Both the position numbers and the translations under genes were made by a program. The notes under the pieces were generated by a model that was given only the letters and a program-made list of their open reading frames with translations, made no database searches and was not told the origin of the DNA. Of a DNA stretch of 64,000 nt, positions 1 to 16,505 are shown piece after piece (positions within the stretch are counted from its first letter, which is position 1; each line of letters begins with the position of its first letter). Origin of the DNA: Amoebidium appalachense (taxonomy: Eukaryota > Ichthyosporea); the NCBI GenBank assembly GCA_963693365.1, contig CAVNZM010000010.1, forward strand, positions 4,650,001 to 4,714,000. The letters run 5' to 3'.

Positions 1-1249
1 TACCGATGCCGCCAGTAAGAAGAAGGGTGATGCGACCCGTACGCTCAATCAAGTAGATGCAGATGAACGTAGAAAGGAAGTTGAAGGTGGTGAGTGCAAG
101 ATTTGCCCACAGAGCGCTGGTCTCGTCGAAGAAAGTGTTGAATATGTCAGGGGCGAAAAACATGATTGCGTTGATACCCGTAAGCTGTTGGAAGAACTGA
201 AGAAGCGCGCCGACAATAATGCGGTAGCGCATGTTGTTGCGCGGCGACAAAGCCTCCAACCAAGTACCCTCCCCGATGGTGCGGTCGGCCTCTACATTTG
301 CCGTAATCGCCTGCACCTCGGGCTCAACCTCATCGGCATAGCGAATGCGCTGAAGGCACGTGCGCGCCTCGTCGTACCTTCCCTGCTGCACCAACCACCG
401 GGGAGACTCAGGCAACAACATCATAGCGAAGAACATAATGATTGCAAAGATGATGTTGCCACCGTATGAAATGCGCCAGCCAGGACCCCAGTGTTTGAGC
501 CCGACGTTTGCCGCCGCGGCCAAGACGATACCAAAGGTGATACATAGCTGCTGAAGCGTCACCAGAACGCCGCGCACGTGTTCAGGGGCCATCTCTGATT
601 GGTACATTGTCACGGCCATGCTGAGTGTGCCGATGGCGATACCACCAATAAACCTACCGGCGTACATCACCCCGACGTTGGGTGGGAAAATCTGCATCAG
701 CACGCCCACTGTGAAGATGAGGTCGTTGAGAATTAGCGTGCGCTTGCGGCCCAACTTGTCCGCCTGTGTGCCGGAAGTGAGTGCACCGCAGAAGCAGCCG
801 AGGGTGAAGAGGAAGGAGATCCACCCCTGTTCGTCGGACACCCACGATGGGTTGTACTCCCACGAATCCTCCACACAATGTGTCATAACAGTGCCGTTAT
901 GTACTGTTCCGGTGGCAATACAATCGGGCTCTGCAGTGTCGCAGCCGAAACGCATGCAGTAGTCGATGTCGGATGTGGGCACCGGACCCAAAGGGCAGCA
1001 CTTTGCAGGGGGCCAACCAAAGTGTTTGCGGAAAGAGGGCATGACCAGGGTACCTCCGGAGCCGCCAATGTCGTAGCCAAAGAGAAGGCCGCCAAACGCG
1101 GCCATTACGGCAACCACCACAACGAAAATCTTGATGGGCCGTTGTGTGCCGGTGCTGCCTTTGGGTCTCCCTGCACCCATGTCGACACTCATCACGGCCG
1201 AAGCGGCCTGTGTTTCGCCCTTTTTCTCCATCGGTATTGAGGAATCCAT
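1..1249 (-). CDS. Sugar-porter MFS transporter, 5' part (3' end beyond window)
   Basis: An uninterrupted frame runs on the minus strand from an ATG at 1249 to the left edge, about 416 codons with no stop and no intron. It reads as a major facilitator sugar porter that moves a hexose or similar solute across a membrane. Visible family motifs are FGGLLFGYDIGGSGG in helix 1 (about residues 52-66), the loop-2 signature DKLGRKR (about 164-170), PESPRWL at the end of helix 6, and QQLTGINAIMFF in helix 7. The external loop after helix 1 is long and cysteine-rich (Cys84, 85, 98, 103, 110, 125), as in STP/quinate-type porters; disulfides there are inference. The N-terminus is a hydrophilic cytosolic tail of about 40 residues. 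Family members usually have 480-550 residues, so roughly 80-130 are missing. Substrate and proton coupling cannot be read from the sequence. Confidence 0.93.
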   Translation of the reverse strand, partial: MDSSIPMEKKGETQAASAVMSVDMGAGRPKGSTGTQRPIKIFVVVVAVMAAFGGLLFGYDIGGSGGTLVMPSFRKHFGWPPAKCCPLGPVPTSDIDYCMRFGCDTAEPDCIATGTVHNGTVMTHCVEDSWEYNPSWVSDEQGWISFLFTLGCFCGALTSGTQADKLGRKRTLILNDLIFTVGVLMQIFPPNVGVMYAGRFIGGIAIGTLSMAVTMYQSEMAPEHVRGVLVTLQQLCITFGIVLAAAANVGLKHWGPGWRISYGGNIIFAIIMFFAMMLLPESPRWLVQQGRYDEARTCLQRIRYADEVEPEVQAITANVEADRTIGEGTWLEALSPRNNMRYRIIVGALLQFFQQLTGINAIMFFAPDIFNTFFDETSALWANLALTTFNFLSTFICIYLIERTGRITLLLTGGIG

Positions 1250-1391
1250 GATGTTATTAGCCTTGTTGGCTTGTTTTAAATAATAAAGGTTTGTTTTGAA
1301 GTATGTATGCGTGAGATGTTTGTGTGTCCAGTTGCTTGTGTTTGTGTATTGAATCGCTGTGAACGATGCAAGACTGAGGGCGAGACTCTTC

Positions 1392-1399
1392 TTTATATA
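1392..1399 (-). promoter_or_regulatory. TATA box of the MFS transporter gene
   Basis: The minus strand reads GGGGTATATAAAGAAG here, a near-consensus TATA element, about 140 bp upstream of the transporter ATG. Transcription would start about 30 bp downstream, near 1365, leaving a 5' UTR of about 115 nt. Confidence 0.55.
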
Positions 1400-1507
1400 C
1401 CCCAAGCTGGTCGATTCTTGGAGCGGCATCCACCAATCAAACGGGTTCACTGCACTCTGAATGTATGCCAATCGGAACGTTGCAAAGCCTGGGGCGGTCT
1501 GGTCTGG

Positions 1508-1905
1508 TCAGCCCGTTCCAGCCCGAAAAACTTTCGGGTTGGGCTGACCAGACCAACCCGAAATATTAAATATTTCGGGTTGGGCTAGGGCGATTGGGCT
1601 GGCACGGGCTATGATCTGGCCTGCCCCTAGCAGCAACAGAGTATATTTTGCTATGTGTGACTTGGAAAACCTCGAGCAGGTTCAGTTCTTGTAAGTTTAT
1701 GTGGGTGGATGTGGGCTGGGTTGGTCCCGGATCCCGCATATCATCCACGGAGTGTGCCGCCCACAGTTCATTTTGCGCAAACAGGTTAGCTATATATGGT
1801 TATACAATAGCTATATTTGGTAGTACCTGTCAGCCCAACCCAGCCCATCTCTAGCCCGAAAAAGATTCGGGTTGGGCTGACCAGACCAGACCAACCCGAA
1901 ACCTT
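1508..1905. repeat. Interspersed repeat with GGGTTGGGCTGACCAGACC modules
   Basis: Two similar blocks (1528-1562 and 1852-1902) share AGCCCGAAAAA, then TTCGGGTTGGGCTGACCAGA, then CCAACCCGAA in the same order and orientation, about 320 bp apart. The first block runs into a perfect palindrome at 1555-1581 with arms AACCCGAAATATT around a central A. Direct copies at both ends plus internal inverted sequence suggest a degenerate or non-autonomous mobile element. No coding capacity is seen, and I could not define ends or a target duplication. Confidence 0.55.
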
Positions 1906-2111
1906 CCGCCCCTCTGCTGCTTAAAAAAGAACAATCGCCAGGTTTTGACACAGTCTGATTGGGTGGTTCTTTACGCTCTTTGATTGGTGCAATTCTCCTA
2001 TTGGCGAACAACGCACCACCCTGGATTTTTCTAGGCTCGACTCAGACCGTACGGAAAAAACCTGAACAAAGCCTTTTGAAGAGGAACATAAGAGAAAAGC
2101 ATTACCAAAGA

Positions 2112-2494
2112 GAAAAAATCACCACATTAATGATTAATGCCTTTTTTTCATATAATTTCGTATATATCACTATAGTTAGCTGTTGCACGAGTGCATTCGA
2201 ACTCTTGCTTTCGAAGTAAAATTGCCGCCGCGCATACCGGCCAGCCATCGGAAAGTGAGCACAGGGAGAAATCGAATTTGGGTGGTTCAAAGTGTGTTCA
2301 GAGGGCCGTGGAGAAAAATTCACCACATTAATAACTAATGCCTTTTTTGCATATACTTTCGTATATATCACTATAGTTAGCTGTTGCACGAGTGCATTCG
2401 AACTCTTGCTTTCGAAGTAAAATTGCCGCCGCGCCGGCCAGCCATCGGAAAGTGAGCACAGCACAGGGAGAAATCGAACTTGGGTGGTTCAAAG
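2112..2494. repeat. Direct duplication, two copies of about 180 bp
   Basis: Copy A (2112-2292) and copy B (2313-2494) are nearly identical. Both carry TCACTATAGTTAGCTGTTGC, then TTCGAAGTAAAATTGCCGCC, and end in GGGTGGTTCAAAG. Differences are small substitutions, an ATA insertion in A and a CACAG expansion in B. A 20-bp unlike spacer separates them. No gene is recognised. Confidence 0.85.
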
Positions 2495-2779
2495 CCACGA
2501 TGGTCATCTCATCTGCCAATCTGCTTTGGAAGCAGCGAACGGAGGCTCGGAGCTCGAGAAATCAGTTACCCAGTGCTTTCTTCCGCCTTCTTTCATATAA
2601 CCGTTGCAACGTTGGGTGAGACCGTGTGAGATATTCGCTGGGAAGAACAATATTATTTCAAGTTATGGTGCCCACCAAATTTCCGTCCAGCTTCCCCCCT
2701 GTAGCTACTTGCGCAAAATGACAAGCAAGGCAATGTATCCGGCCATATATACAGGTTGTGTAGTTGTGTTGCTGCTTTG

Positions 2780-2842
2780 CTGCAATGGTGGTGGTGGTGG
2801 GGGCTGCAAGTGACGTTGTTGTTGGGGAAGGGGGGCAGAGAA

Positions 2843-2879
<37 letters not shown>

Positions 2880-3020
2880 TTTTCATGATCACTGCCCTAA
2901 AGAACCGAAGGATGGGTTTGGTGGTGGTGGTGGTGGGGAGGAGGGGGGAGGGGGGAGGGGGGGGGGGGGGGAGGGGGGGAGAGATTTGGGTGGGGGGAGG
3001 GGGGGGGGGGGGGGGGGGGC
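2780..3020. repeat. GGT repeat and long poly-G tracts
   Basis: GGT-type repeats grade into several G runs of 20-40 bases with scattered A or T. The frames translating to poly-Gly or, on the other strand, poly-Pro are repeat artefacts. G-quadruplex formation is possible on the plus strand. Confidence 0.9.
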
Positions 3021-3049
3021 AACCACATCGGCTTAGTCAACTTGCCCCG

Positions 3050-3215
3050 AGCAGAATATTTCTGTTATAAAAGGAGAAATGTTCAGCAAAAAGCAGAATT
3101 ATTCTGCTATGAACAGAATTATTCCGCCATAAACAGAATAACCCAGCTAAAAGCAGAGTGATTCTGCTTTTTGCCGAATAATTCCGCTTTTGCAGAATAA
3201 TTTGGCCTTTTGCAA
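3050..3215. repeat. Cluster of degenerate CAGAATTATTCTG palindromes
   Basis: About ten half-sites of the form CAGAATNATTC or its complement alternate over 165 bp, including GCAGAATTATTCTGC and GCAGAGTGATTCTGC. The arrangement could form a long imperfect hairpin ladder. No coding frame is present. It may be a decayed foldback element; function unknown. Confidence 0.6.
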
Positions 3216-4838
<1,623 letters not shown>

Positions 4839-5007
4839 GTATGCATGTTGCGTATGCATGTTGCGTATGCATGTTGCGTATGCATGCTGCGTATGCATGT
4901 TGCATATGCATGCTGCGTATGCATGTTGCGTATGCATGTTGCGTATGCATGTTGCGTATGCATGTTGCGTATGCATGCTGCGTATGCATGTTGCGTATGC
5001 ATGTTGC
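4839..5007. repeat. 13-bp minisatellite, 13 units
   Basis: The unit GTATGCATGTTGC repeats 13 times without gaps (169 bp); a few units carry GC for GT at one position or A for G at the first base. Each unit contains the palindrome ATGCAT. Because 13 is not a multiple of 3, each frame reads the same 13-residue cycle with a different phase, and all six frames stay open. The overlapping open frames here are therefore artefacts. Units are direct with no spacers, so this is not a CRISPR array. Confidence 0.97.
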
Positions 5008-5705
5008 GTATGCACGTCAGACACTTCACTTTTTCAGTAACTCTCATGCTAATCATGTGTGTGTCTCTGCATTCCGGTTTTTTTTTTTGTTTGGCAATGA
5101 CATTGCTGCCGTACCAAATCAGTGCAGCTGTGCTTTCGGGCCGTGCAGACAAATTTGGTGGTGTCGCGGCTCAATGAGGGTGGTCATATTTAGGTTCATG
5201 TACATTTGGGGTGGGCGCGAGGTTACTGCAGTCAACATTATTCAAAAGTAGTATGTGGAGTTTTGGCTGGTGGTGGTTTCTCTTTTCTCTCTTTCCTTGT
5301 TTCTTTCTTCTTTTCTTCCTTTTTTTTTTTTTTTTTTTGTTTGGGGGGGGGGGGGGGGGGGGGGGGGGGGAGGGGGAGGGGGCCTGTTCAACATTCACTG
5401 GGAAAGAGAACTAGAGCCACTGAAATTTCTAGCCTTTGGCTCCGATAGGTGCATGTTTATAGGCAACAAAGCACAAAAGCCGTGGGCACCCCTGATGTTG
5501 ATTGTGACTTTTTGTGTTTGTCCGTCGGTGGGTGGGCAGGTGGGTGGATGGGGGGGAGAAGGGGCGGTAGGCAGGGGGGGATATCCGGAGAGAATTATTA
5601 GCGGGGAGTTGTACCGAAAAATGAAAAAAAAAATAGATGCACCCTTTGAAGTTCCTTTTTTCTGAAGCTTGTGCAGCGTTTGTGTGCTTCTGTTTGGCAG
5701 GGGGA

Positions 5706-5739
<34 letters not shown>

Positions 5740-6254
5740 GGGGGAGCAGGGAAGGTGGGAGTCATTGATCGAAAAACACAAGCAGAGTATTTCCTTTTTT
5801 TTTTCTTTTCCCTTTTTTGAGGGGGGAGGGAGGCCGGGTGTGTCGGCATATTTTCGCAGGGGGGATAAGGGAAGGGGAGGGACGCACGGTCGTCATTGAA
5901 TTTCACTGCCTGCTGGCTGCTTCGTTCGAAGGAAGAGTGATTTGTTTTTACTTGAGCATACAGTAATGATTGATAACTTTTCGCTCACACATATGTAACA
6001 CTATGTAATACAATGCCCGGGTGCACAAATGAACAAAGGTTAGTGGTGTGGTCGCTATCCGATGAACACCTACAGTACAGGAGAAGTAACATCACACCAT
6101 CACCTGCAGAACTTCAGTGTAGCCCCACGCCATGGAGACACATTTCCTCTACCATGTCCTATACATTTTACCAGACATTTCCTCCTAAAAACACCCACCA
6201 AGGGTAGCCTAAATCTCAGCAATCAAAAACACAGTGTAACCTAAAAACCACGTC
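5008..6254. other. Intergenic, downstream of the C2 gene; no gene recognised
   Basis: The stretch contains poly-T followed by poly-G (5320-5380), another poly-G (5700-5740), a T/G-rich stretch (5795-5830), and about 330 bp of ordinary-composition sequence (5900-6240) with no recognisable exon. The last part may include the 3' UTR and polyadenylation region of the minus-strand C2 gene. Confidence 0.6.
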
Positions 6255-7363
6255 TCATTCCTCGACACCGGCAGGGTAGACGGTGACGTGCAGGTTGGCG
6301 ACGGTCTTTTTGCGCCACAGCAGACCGTGGTGGACCAGGGTCACAGACACCTCGTGCCCCTGGATTTTTTTGGGGGTTATTTTTCGTGTGCGCGAGGACG
6401 GGTGTGTTTTATGTGGTGTAAAAAAAGAAAAAGAAGAGGGGGGGAGGGGGGGGGAGGAGAAGGGGGGGGGGGGGGAGGGGGGAGGTGATGGAGATGTGTG
6501 GGGGTGTACATGCGTAAAGGGAGAGTGGGAGGGGGGGGGGGGGGGGGGGGGGGTGTTGATGGATGTGTGTTGGTGCGTGCATGCGTAGAGACGGGGGAGG
6601 GCGGAGGGGGGCAAGGGGGGGGGGGGGGGGGGGGGGGGGAGTTGAAAGATGTCAACATTAGTGTATTAGACGGTTTTGGCGAGATATACTCCCCCCTTCC
6701 CCCCCCCTCTCCCCCCCCTTCTCCCTCCCCCCCCGAGGGTCACCGCCCCGGTACCTCCCACATCTGGAACAACCGCCAACTCCCAAGAGGCATACAAGAA
6801 GCACTCCCAGCACCAGTGTAGCTTCATATAAAATAGATCACAACCAAAGCTTTGCTCTTATACACATGCACGTCCCGTCTAACCTTCTATCTTTCTCCCC
6901 AAAAAACGGCGAAAAGGAAAGGGCCGTGTGCCGCCGTGATATGGGGCAGGGGAGGATTGGACAGGGGGGTTATGGGCGTGTATGGTTGTGTTAAAAGGGG
7001 GGGGGGGGGGGGGGGGGGGGGTTTGTGCATGTGTATCGGTTGTCAAAACTATATAGCAAATAAAAAATGGGGGAAGGGACATACAGTAGGGCTCTCGTTC
7101 ATCTTTGACAGGTCGACCTTAGCGTGGCCAATCTTGTCATCGTGCATCGGGTCTCTGTCCTTGAGGGTCACGTGCAGATAGTGGTTGTGGGGGTTGACCA
7201 CACGGAACACAAAGGTCTCGTTGTACAGGGGGTTAAGGCTGTTCTCTTTGACCGTGGTCTGTTGACGCTGCCCGTCGATCTGGTTTATGTAAGAACAGTG
7301 TGAGTCACGTGTGTGTGGATGTGTGGTGGGGGAGGTGGTGGTGGTGGTGGTGGTGGTGGTGGT

Positions 7364-7405
<42 letters not shown>

Positions 7406-7552
7406 GATAGTGTATGTGGATGTGGCCTTTTCTGTGTGATGGTGGTGGTGGTGGTTGTGTTGTTTCGAAATTCATCTTAAAACCAAATCAAATTTGATGT
7501 TTTGCTGCTGCTGCTTGTGGTGGTGGTGGTGGTGTTTTGGGAGGGGGAGGGT

Positions 7553-7584
<32 letters not shown>

Positions 7585-8143
7585 GGGGGGGGGGGGAGGG
7601 AGGGGAGGGAGGGAGGGAGGGAGGGAGGGAGGGAGGGAGGGAGGAGGGAGGGAAAGTTTGGGAAAGATGAAGCGCTCTTTTTCCTTGAGGAAAAAAAAAC
7701 GAGTTGCACACACGGAAGCCACACCACACACCACACACACACACACACTTCCCACGCCGTACCTCCCCCCCTCCCCCCTCCCCCCCTCCCCCCTTCCCTC
7801 CCTCCCTCTCTCCCCAACACACAAATGTCCTGCACCCAGCCACCCACCCCGGTGACACACACACACGCAAACACACGCACACACCACTGTCCTATTTCCA
7901 CCCACCCACCCACACCCACCCACCCACACACACGTTACGGTACACACACGCACACGCCTTGTTCTTTCACAAACACACCTCGAGCACGACGTAGGGGTCC
8001 GAGCGGCCCACAAAGTCATCGTCCTTGACCCCCGTCACATCGTCCACCCTCACCACCACCTTTTGCGCAAGTTGCTGCCCGTGACCTGCAGGCACAGGCT
8101 GAACGGGCTGCACACCAGGAGCGTACATGTAGGGGGCGGCCAT
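6255..8143 (-). CDS. Small stand-alone C2-domain protein (154 aa, 3 exons)
   Basis: Exons complement(6255..6359, 7085..7279, 7979..8143) join in phase 0 at both junctions. The protein is a Pro/Gln-rich leader of about 27 residues followed by one C2 domain, a calcium-dependent lipid-binding fold. Visible signatures are VRVDDVTGVKDDDFVGRSDP (acidic loop 1, DPYVVLE strand; Asp34, 35, 41-43, 49), SLNPLYNETFVF (residues 69-80, the family N-P-x-W/Y-N-E), and LKDRDPMHDDKIG (loop 3; Asp96, 98, 102, 103). These acidic residues are arranged to bind calcium. No transmembrane or catalytic segment is seen, so it resembles the short single-C2 proteins of plants and protists, probably a membrane-recruited adaptor. 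The acceptor before exon 3 (AAAAAAATCCAG) lacks a pyrimidine tract, but the frame and the C2 beta-strand continue across it. Introns hold poly-G, (GGGA)n and (CA)n. Confidence 0.85.
7322..7670. repeat. GGT repeat, poly-G, poly-T and GGGA repeats in C2 gene intron 1
   Basis: (GGT)n followed by a long poly-G run (7322-7403), then poly-T (7554-7583), poly-G and about 14 GGGA/GGGAGGGA units (7597-7655). On the sense (minus) strand this is C/TCCC-rich with a poly-A run. Confidence 0.9.
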
Positions 8144-9092
8144 GTTGTTTCTCTTGGAAGTTGTAGTGTTTTTTTTTTTTGTTTGTTTGTTTGTTTGTTT
8201 TCTGTGCGCCGCGATAAGCTTGTGATTTTGTTGGTTTGTGTGAAGTCGTGGCGAGGTTTAATACTTGAATCAGGTGACAGGTCCGAGTGCTGACGCAATA
8301 TTTGGGTTTTACAGGGTGACTAAGCAGGAACCAGGGAACGCACCGTGTGTGCTGAGTATATAGGAAGTGAGCCCGCGTCATACTATGCCTGGGCGGCAGA
8401 GAAGAGATAGGCAGGTATCACACGTGTCAGCACCGGGACACCCGCCGGGGGATGCACTGTGCTTTTTCCGGAAGTTTCAACGTGTAACACCCCGTGACGT
8501 TCAGCATTGTATATCTGGGGCGTTACAAAGTACCGTACGACATTTACATACTGGCAGGTGTGTGACGCATTTGCACAACTTTCCGTGTGCCACACCTCAG
8601 ACTGTACACATGTCACGTGCCAGGCAGCGCTGCCAGCCAAGATGCACCCGACGGCGTCAGCTTGTTGGCTCTGTGTCTGTGATGATTCACACGTACGTAC
8701 GGTGTACATCCGTCATCACTCAGTCTGCGTGGCCGTGCTGATGTCTGTGTCGACGGCTGTACAGTGTCACAGACCCTCCCCTCCCCTCCCTCTCTCCCCT
8801 CCTCCCCTCCCCCCCCTCCCCCTCCCCCCCTCCCCCCCCCCCCCCCCACCCCACCCCACCATGACCTCCGCCCCTTCGAATTCTCCGGATCCCCCCACCC
8901 CGCTTGTTAGGTTACTGTGTTAAATTGTTGACCAGGTTGATATGTTCAACGGTAAAAATCAACCGCACGGTTTCAAACTAACCCCCCCCCTCCCATCGAC
9001 CCATGGAGGGGGGGAAAGGGGGGGGGGGGGGGGGGGGGGGGGGGGGTAAAGTATTCAAGCAGAGATCACTGTCACTGCAATGAAGAATCCAC
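8144..9092. other. Intergenic between C2 and GALE genes; no gene recognised
   Basis: It holds the 5' flank of the C2 gene (8144-8400), about 370 bp of ordinary sequence without a recognisable exon (8400-8770), a C/T-rich block (8775-8850) and a poly-G run (9020-9046). No open frame here has family similarity that I recognise. Confidence 0.6.
8357..8362 (-). promoter_or_regulatory. Possible TATA box of the C2 gene
   Basis: TATATA in the minus-strand context CCTATATACTCAGC lies about 215 bp upstream of the C2 ATG. The distance allows a 5' UTR of about 185 nt. Support is the motif alone. Confidence 0.3.
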
Positions 9093-9139
9093 GCACGATC
9101 ACACCGATTAGCCAAATATAGAAGTTTTGGCGGGAAGTT
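9093..9139 (+). repeat. Dispersed repeat copy carrying an E2F-type site
   Basis: This 47-bp segment matches 42609-42656 on the opposite strand. Shared features are the GCACGATC/GCGATCGC start, the core GATTAGCCAAATATAGAA, and the terminal GGCGGGAAGTT. It contains TTTTGGCGGGAA at 9125-9136, a consensus E2F/DP recognition sequence. Because it is duplicated elsewhere, it is probably a fragment of a mobile or dispersed repeat and not a unique promoter. The remaining sequence to 9782 holds no recognised gene and probably includes the GALE 3' flank. Confidence 0.6.
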
Positions 9140-9782
9140 GTGGCGCGCAAAAAGAATTTTTTTATTAAACAACTAAAAATGTAGGAATATCATGCGGGTA
9201 GCACTGCTTGTCAAGCTTACGGTGTGGTCCAAAGCGGGGTGTAGAGAGTAGTGTAACAACAATTGATATGTTCATACAACAGGAGTGTACTCTGGCAGCT
9301 GGCAGAAGGTAACATGTGCTGATTGGGTCAGAGTGACTGACTCAGATGCCCCATGTGTGCGTGTCTGTGAGTCTGCAGCTGTATGCATGTGCCACCGTGT
9401 GTGTGTTTGTGTGTGTGTGGCGGAGTGTAATAGGTGGTGTTGATGTGCTTGCGACGCCTTGCATGCCTCTTGGGTGTCCGGGTCTTGCACAGGTGGGAGG
9501 TTTTGTTCTTTAGTCAAGAAATGTATATGTGCATGTGTATGGCAAAGCCATGTCCGTGCTTGGTATGTCTTTCGGTCGGTTCACCACCCGAGCATCCCAA
9601 CCACGTGCACACGTGCAAATGCATGTTTCTCTGCCTTACGCACATGCTCTCTCTCTCTCCACCCCACGGCCGAACGTGAATCGCAAAACGGAGCCTAGAG
9701 TGAATCGACAGACTTCATGTATTTCATATTTGCGGTATTACTTTACTATGTACAAGCTAGCGGCCACGGTCAGGCCCCGTGT

Positions 9783-14462
<4,680 letters not shown>

Positions 14463-14501
14463 ATTGGCCAATAATGCACTTCCCGAGTGCTACTATAAAA
14501 G
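14463..14501. promoter_or_regulatory. Palindromic CCAAT element plus TATA-like box
   Basis: ATTGGCCAAT (14463-14472), a double-sided CCAAT box, is followed 21 bp later by TATAAAAG (14494-14501) on the plus strand, typical core-promoter spacing. No recognisable plus-strand gene follows. The CCAAT element could instead serve GALE, whose start lies about 620 bp away on the other strand. Confidence 0.35.
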
Positions 14502-14513
14502 TAGCAGGCAAAA

Positions 14514-14618
14514 CACACACGTACACACACGTGTCCTATGTACACACACACGCACGCACACGCGCACGCACACACGCACGCACGCACGCACACACGCACA
14601 CACGCACACACGCACACA

Positions 14619-14666
<48 letters not shown>

Positions 14667-14687
14667 CGTGCACAAACACACACACGT

Positions 14688-14780
<93 letters not shown>

Positions 14781-14959
14781 GCCGTTGTGGGTTTTTGAAC
14801 TTTTTTTGCTTTTGACAAGATTCACAACAGAAATCCGTGCCACAGAGGCACAACAGACACCGTGACCCTGGCGTCACACGCACTCGCACACATGCACACG
14901 CACGCACACACGCATACACGCATGCACACACGCATACACACACACACGCACACACGCAT

Positions 14960-15025
<66 letters not shown>

Positions 15026-15032
15026 ACAAACA
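14514..15032. repeat. (CA)n / CACG-rich microsatellite block
   Basis: Nearly pure CA and CGCA repeats in two blocks (14514-14778 and 14878-15032), separated by about 100 bp of ordinary sequence. The poly-His/Thr and poly-Cys/Val frames across it are artefacts. Confidence 0.95.
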
Positions 15033-16008
15033 TATGCACATGTCCATCTTTTTTCGTATTACTTCTGGTATCCCGGTTTACCTCAGAGAATAACGTCATC
15101 AACTAAGCTCTTTCTCTAGGTGGAGCCAAGTGGAAGGCACACACGTGCCCACACATACTCTCGTTCTTCGGCAACTTTAACCCGAAAATCACTCAGGCTC
15201 TCTCTCTCTCCCCTCAAGGGTCCGGGATCCCATACTTCTCTCTGCTTCTGTGCTCTGTGTGTGCACGTGCAGGTGAGCACGTGCTACACACACAGCCTCA
15301 GGAAAAAACTTGCCTGAGCCTTGAAGCTGCTCTGTCGCAACACCGTGTACTCAGGCATCTTGGTTTTAATCCCTCACCCGTCCCTCGACTGTTGCACACA
15401 ACAACGTTCCACCCATCAGGTTAATTTTCTCAAGGCTTATGCAGCACTTCACATGATAAACAACAACGGTTTCCCCTTGCTTCTTGGTCTAGGGAAGCAT
15501 TATGTATGTATTGAACAATTTCATATGCCACTGGCAGGTGAAACTAATAAACTATTAAAAACTAATAATAATCTTGGAGGAGTTGACGAAAAGAACTGAC
15601 CTGAGTGCAAGCATGTAACTACACAACTGTTCACCGGTTGGAGGAAAAGAAACAGTGTGAGAAAGTGTAAGTGGGGGCTCCAGCAGTATTTTTGTGGGTC
15701 TCTTAGCTGAACATAATAGCTTAGGCAGCAATTTAGCTCAAAGGCCTCACAGCTGCCCTCTCTCTTACCCCCCCCTCCCCTCCTCCCCCCCCCCCCCCCC
15801 CTCCCCCCTCTCCCCCCCCCCCCCCCCCCTCTCCACCACCACCACCACCACGACCACCTTTCCGCCCGGGGGACGGCAGCAGCACAAAAGAAAAAATAAT
15901 AATAAGAAAGGAAAAAAGTAGCAGAATAAAGAGGCTATTCATACATTCAGGACACCAGTGGAAGATGTGGGAGCACACCATCCGAGTCACTTTCATAGGT
16001 ACTTCTTA
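15033..16008. other. Intergenic downstream of the F-box/LRR gene; no gene recognised
   Basis: About 700 bp of ordinary composition (15050-15760) without an exon I can support, then C-rich tracts (15768-15835) with a short CCA repeat. The F-box gene 3' UTR should lie just below 16009. Confidence 0.5.
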
Positions 16009-16265
16009 TTATTTTCTCTTCAAATTTCCTGCAAAGGGAGAAAAACGAGGATGAGAATTGTATTGGCCGGGTCGGTAGATGCTCCACCAATCACGTGGGG
16101 CGGTGCTTTCCTGGCCCGTGGGCCTACGAACACCGTGGGCCGGGTGGAGACTTTGGTCGGTTTCGAACCTCCAAAGGGGTAGATTTTCTTTCAGGTAGGA
16201 AATGTCGGTGGTAGACACCTGTTTATATAAAAATTGAAGCAGGCAGGGTTAGGCGTGTGTGTGCA

Positions 16266-16325
<60 letters not shown>

Positions 16326-16474
16326 TGTTATAGGGTCCATATGCGGAAGTTTGTGAGGCCTGCTTCGCGATTCGTGTCTACGTATGTTGTCTCTGCAGTG
16401 TGCTATTGGTTCAATTAATTAGTTTTACTATTGGAAAGGAGAAGGGTGGGTGAAGGGGGGGGGGGGGGGGGTGG

Positions 16475-16505
<31 letters not shown>

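Noticed and set aside
4839-5007. Possible CRISPR array
   Set aside because: Units are 13 bp, directly abutting, with no spacers, in a eukaryotic intergenic region; it is a minisatellite.
16150-16185. B-box-like GGTTCGAAACC on the minus strand
   Set aside because: It lies inside the last exon of the F-box/LRR gene (reading WRFETD) and has no A box at the right distance.
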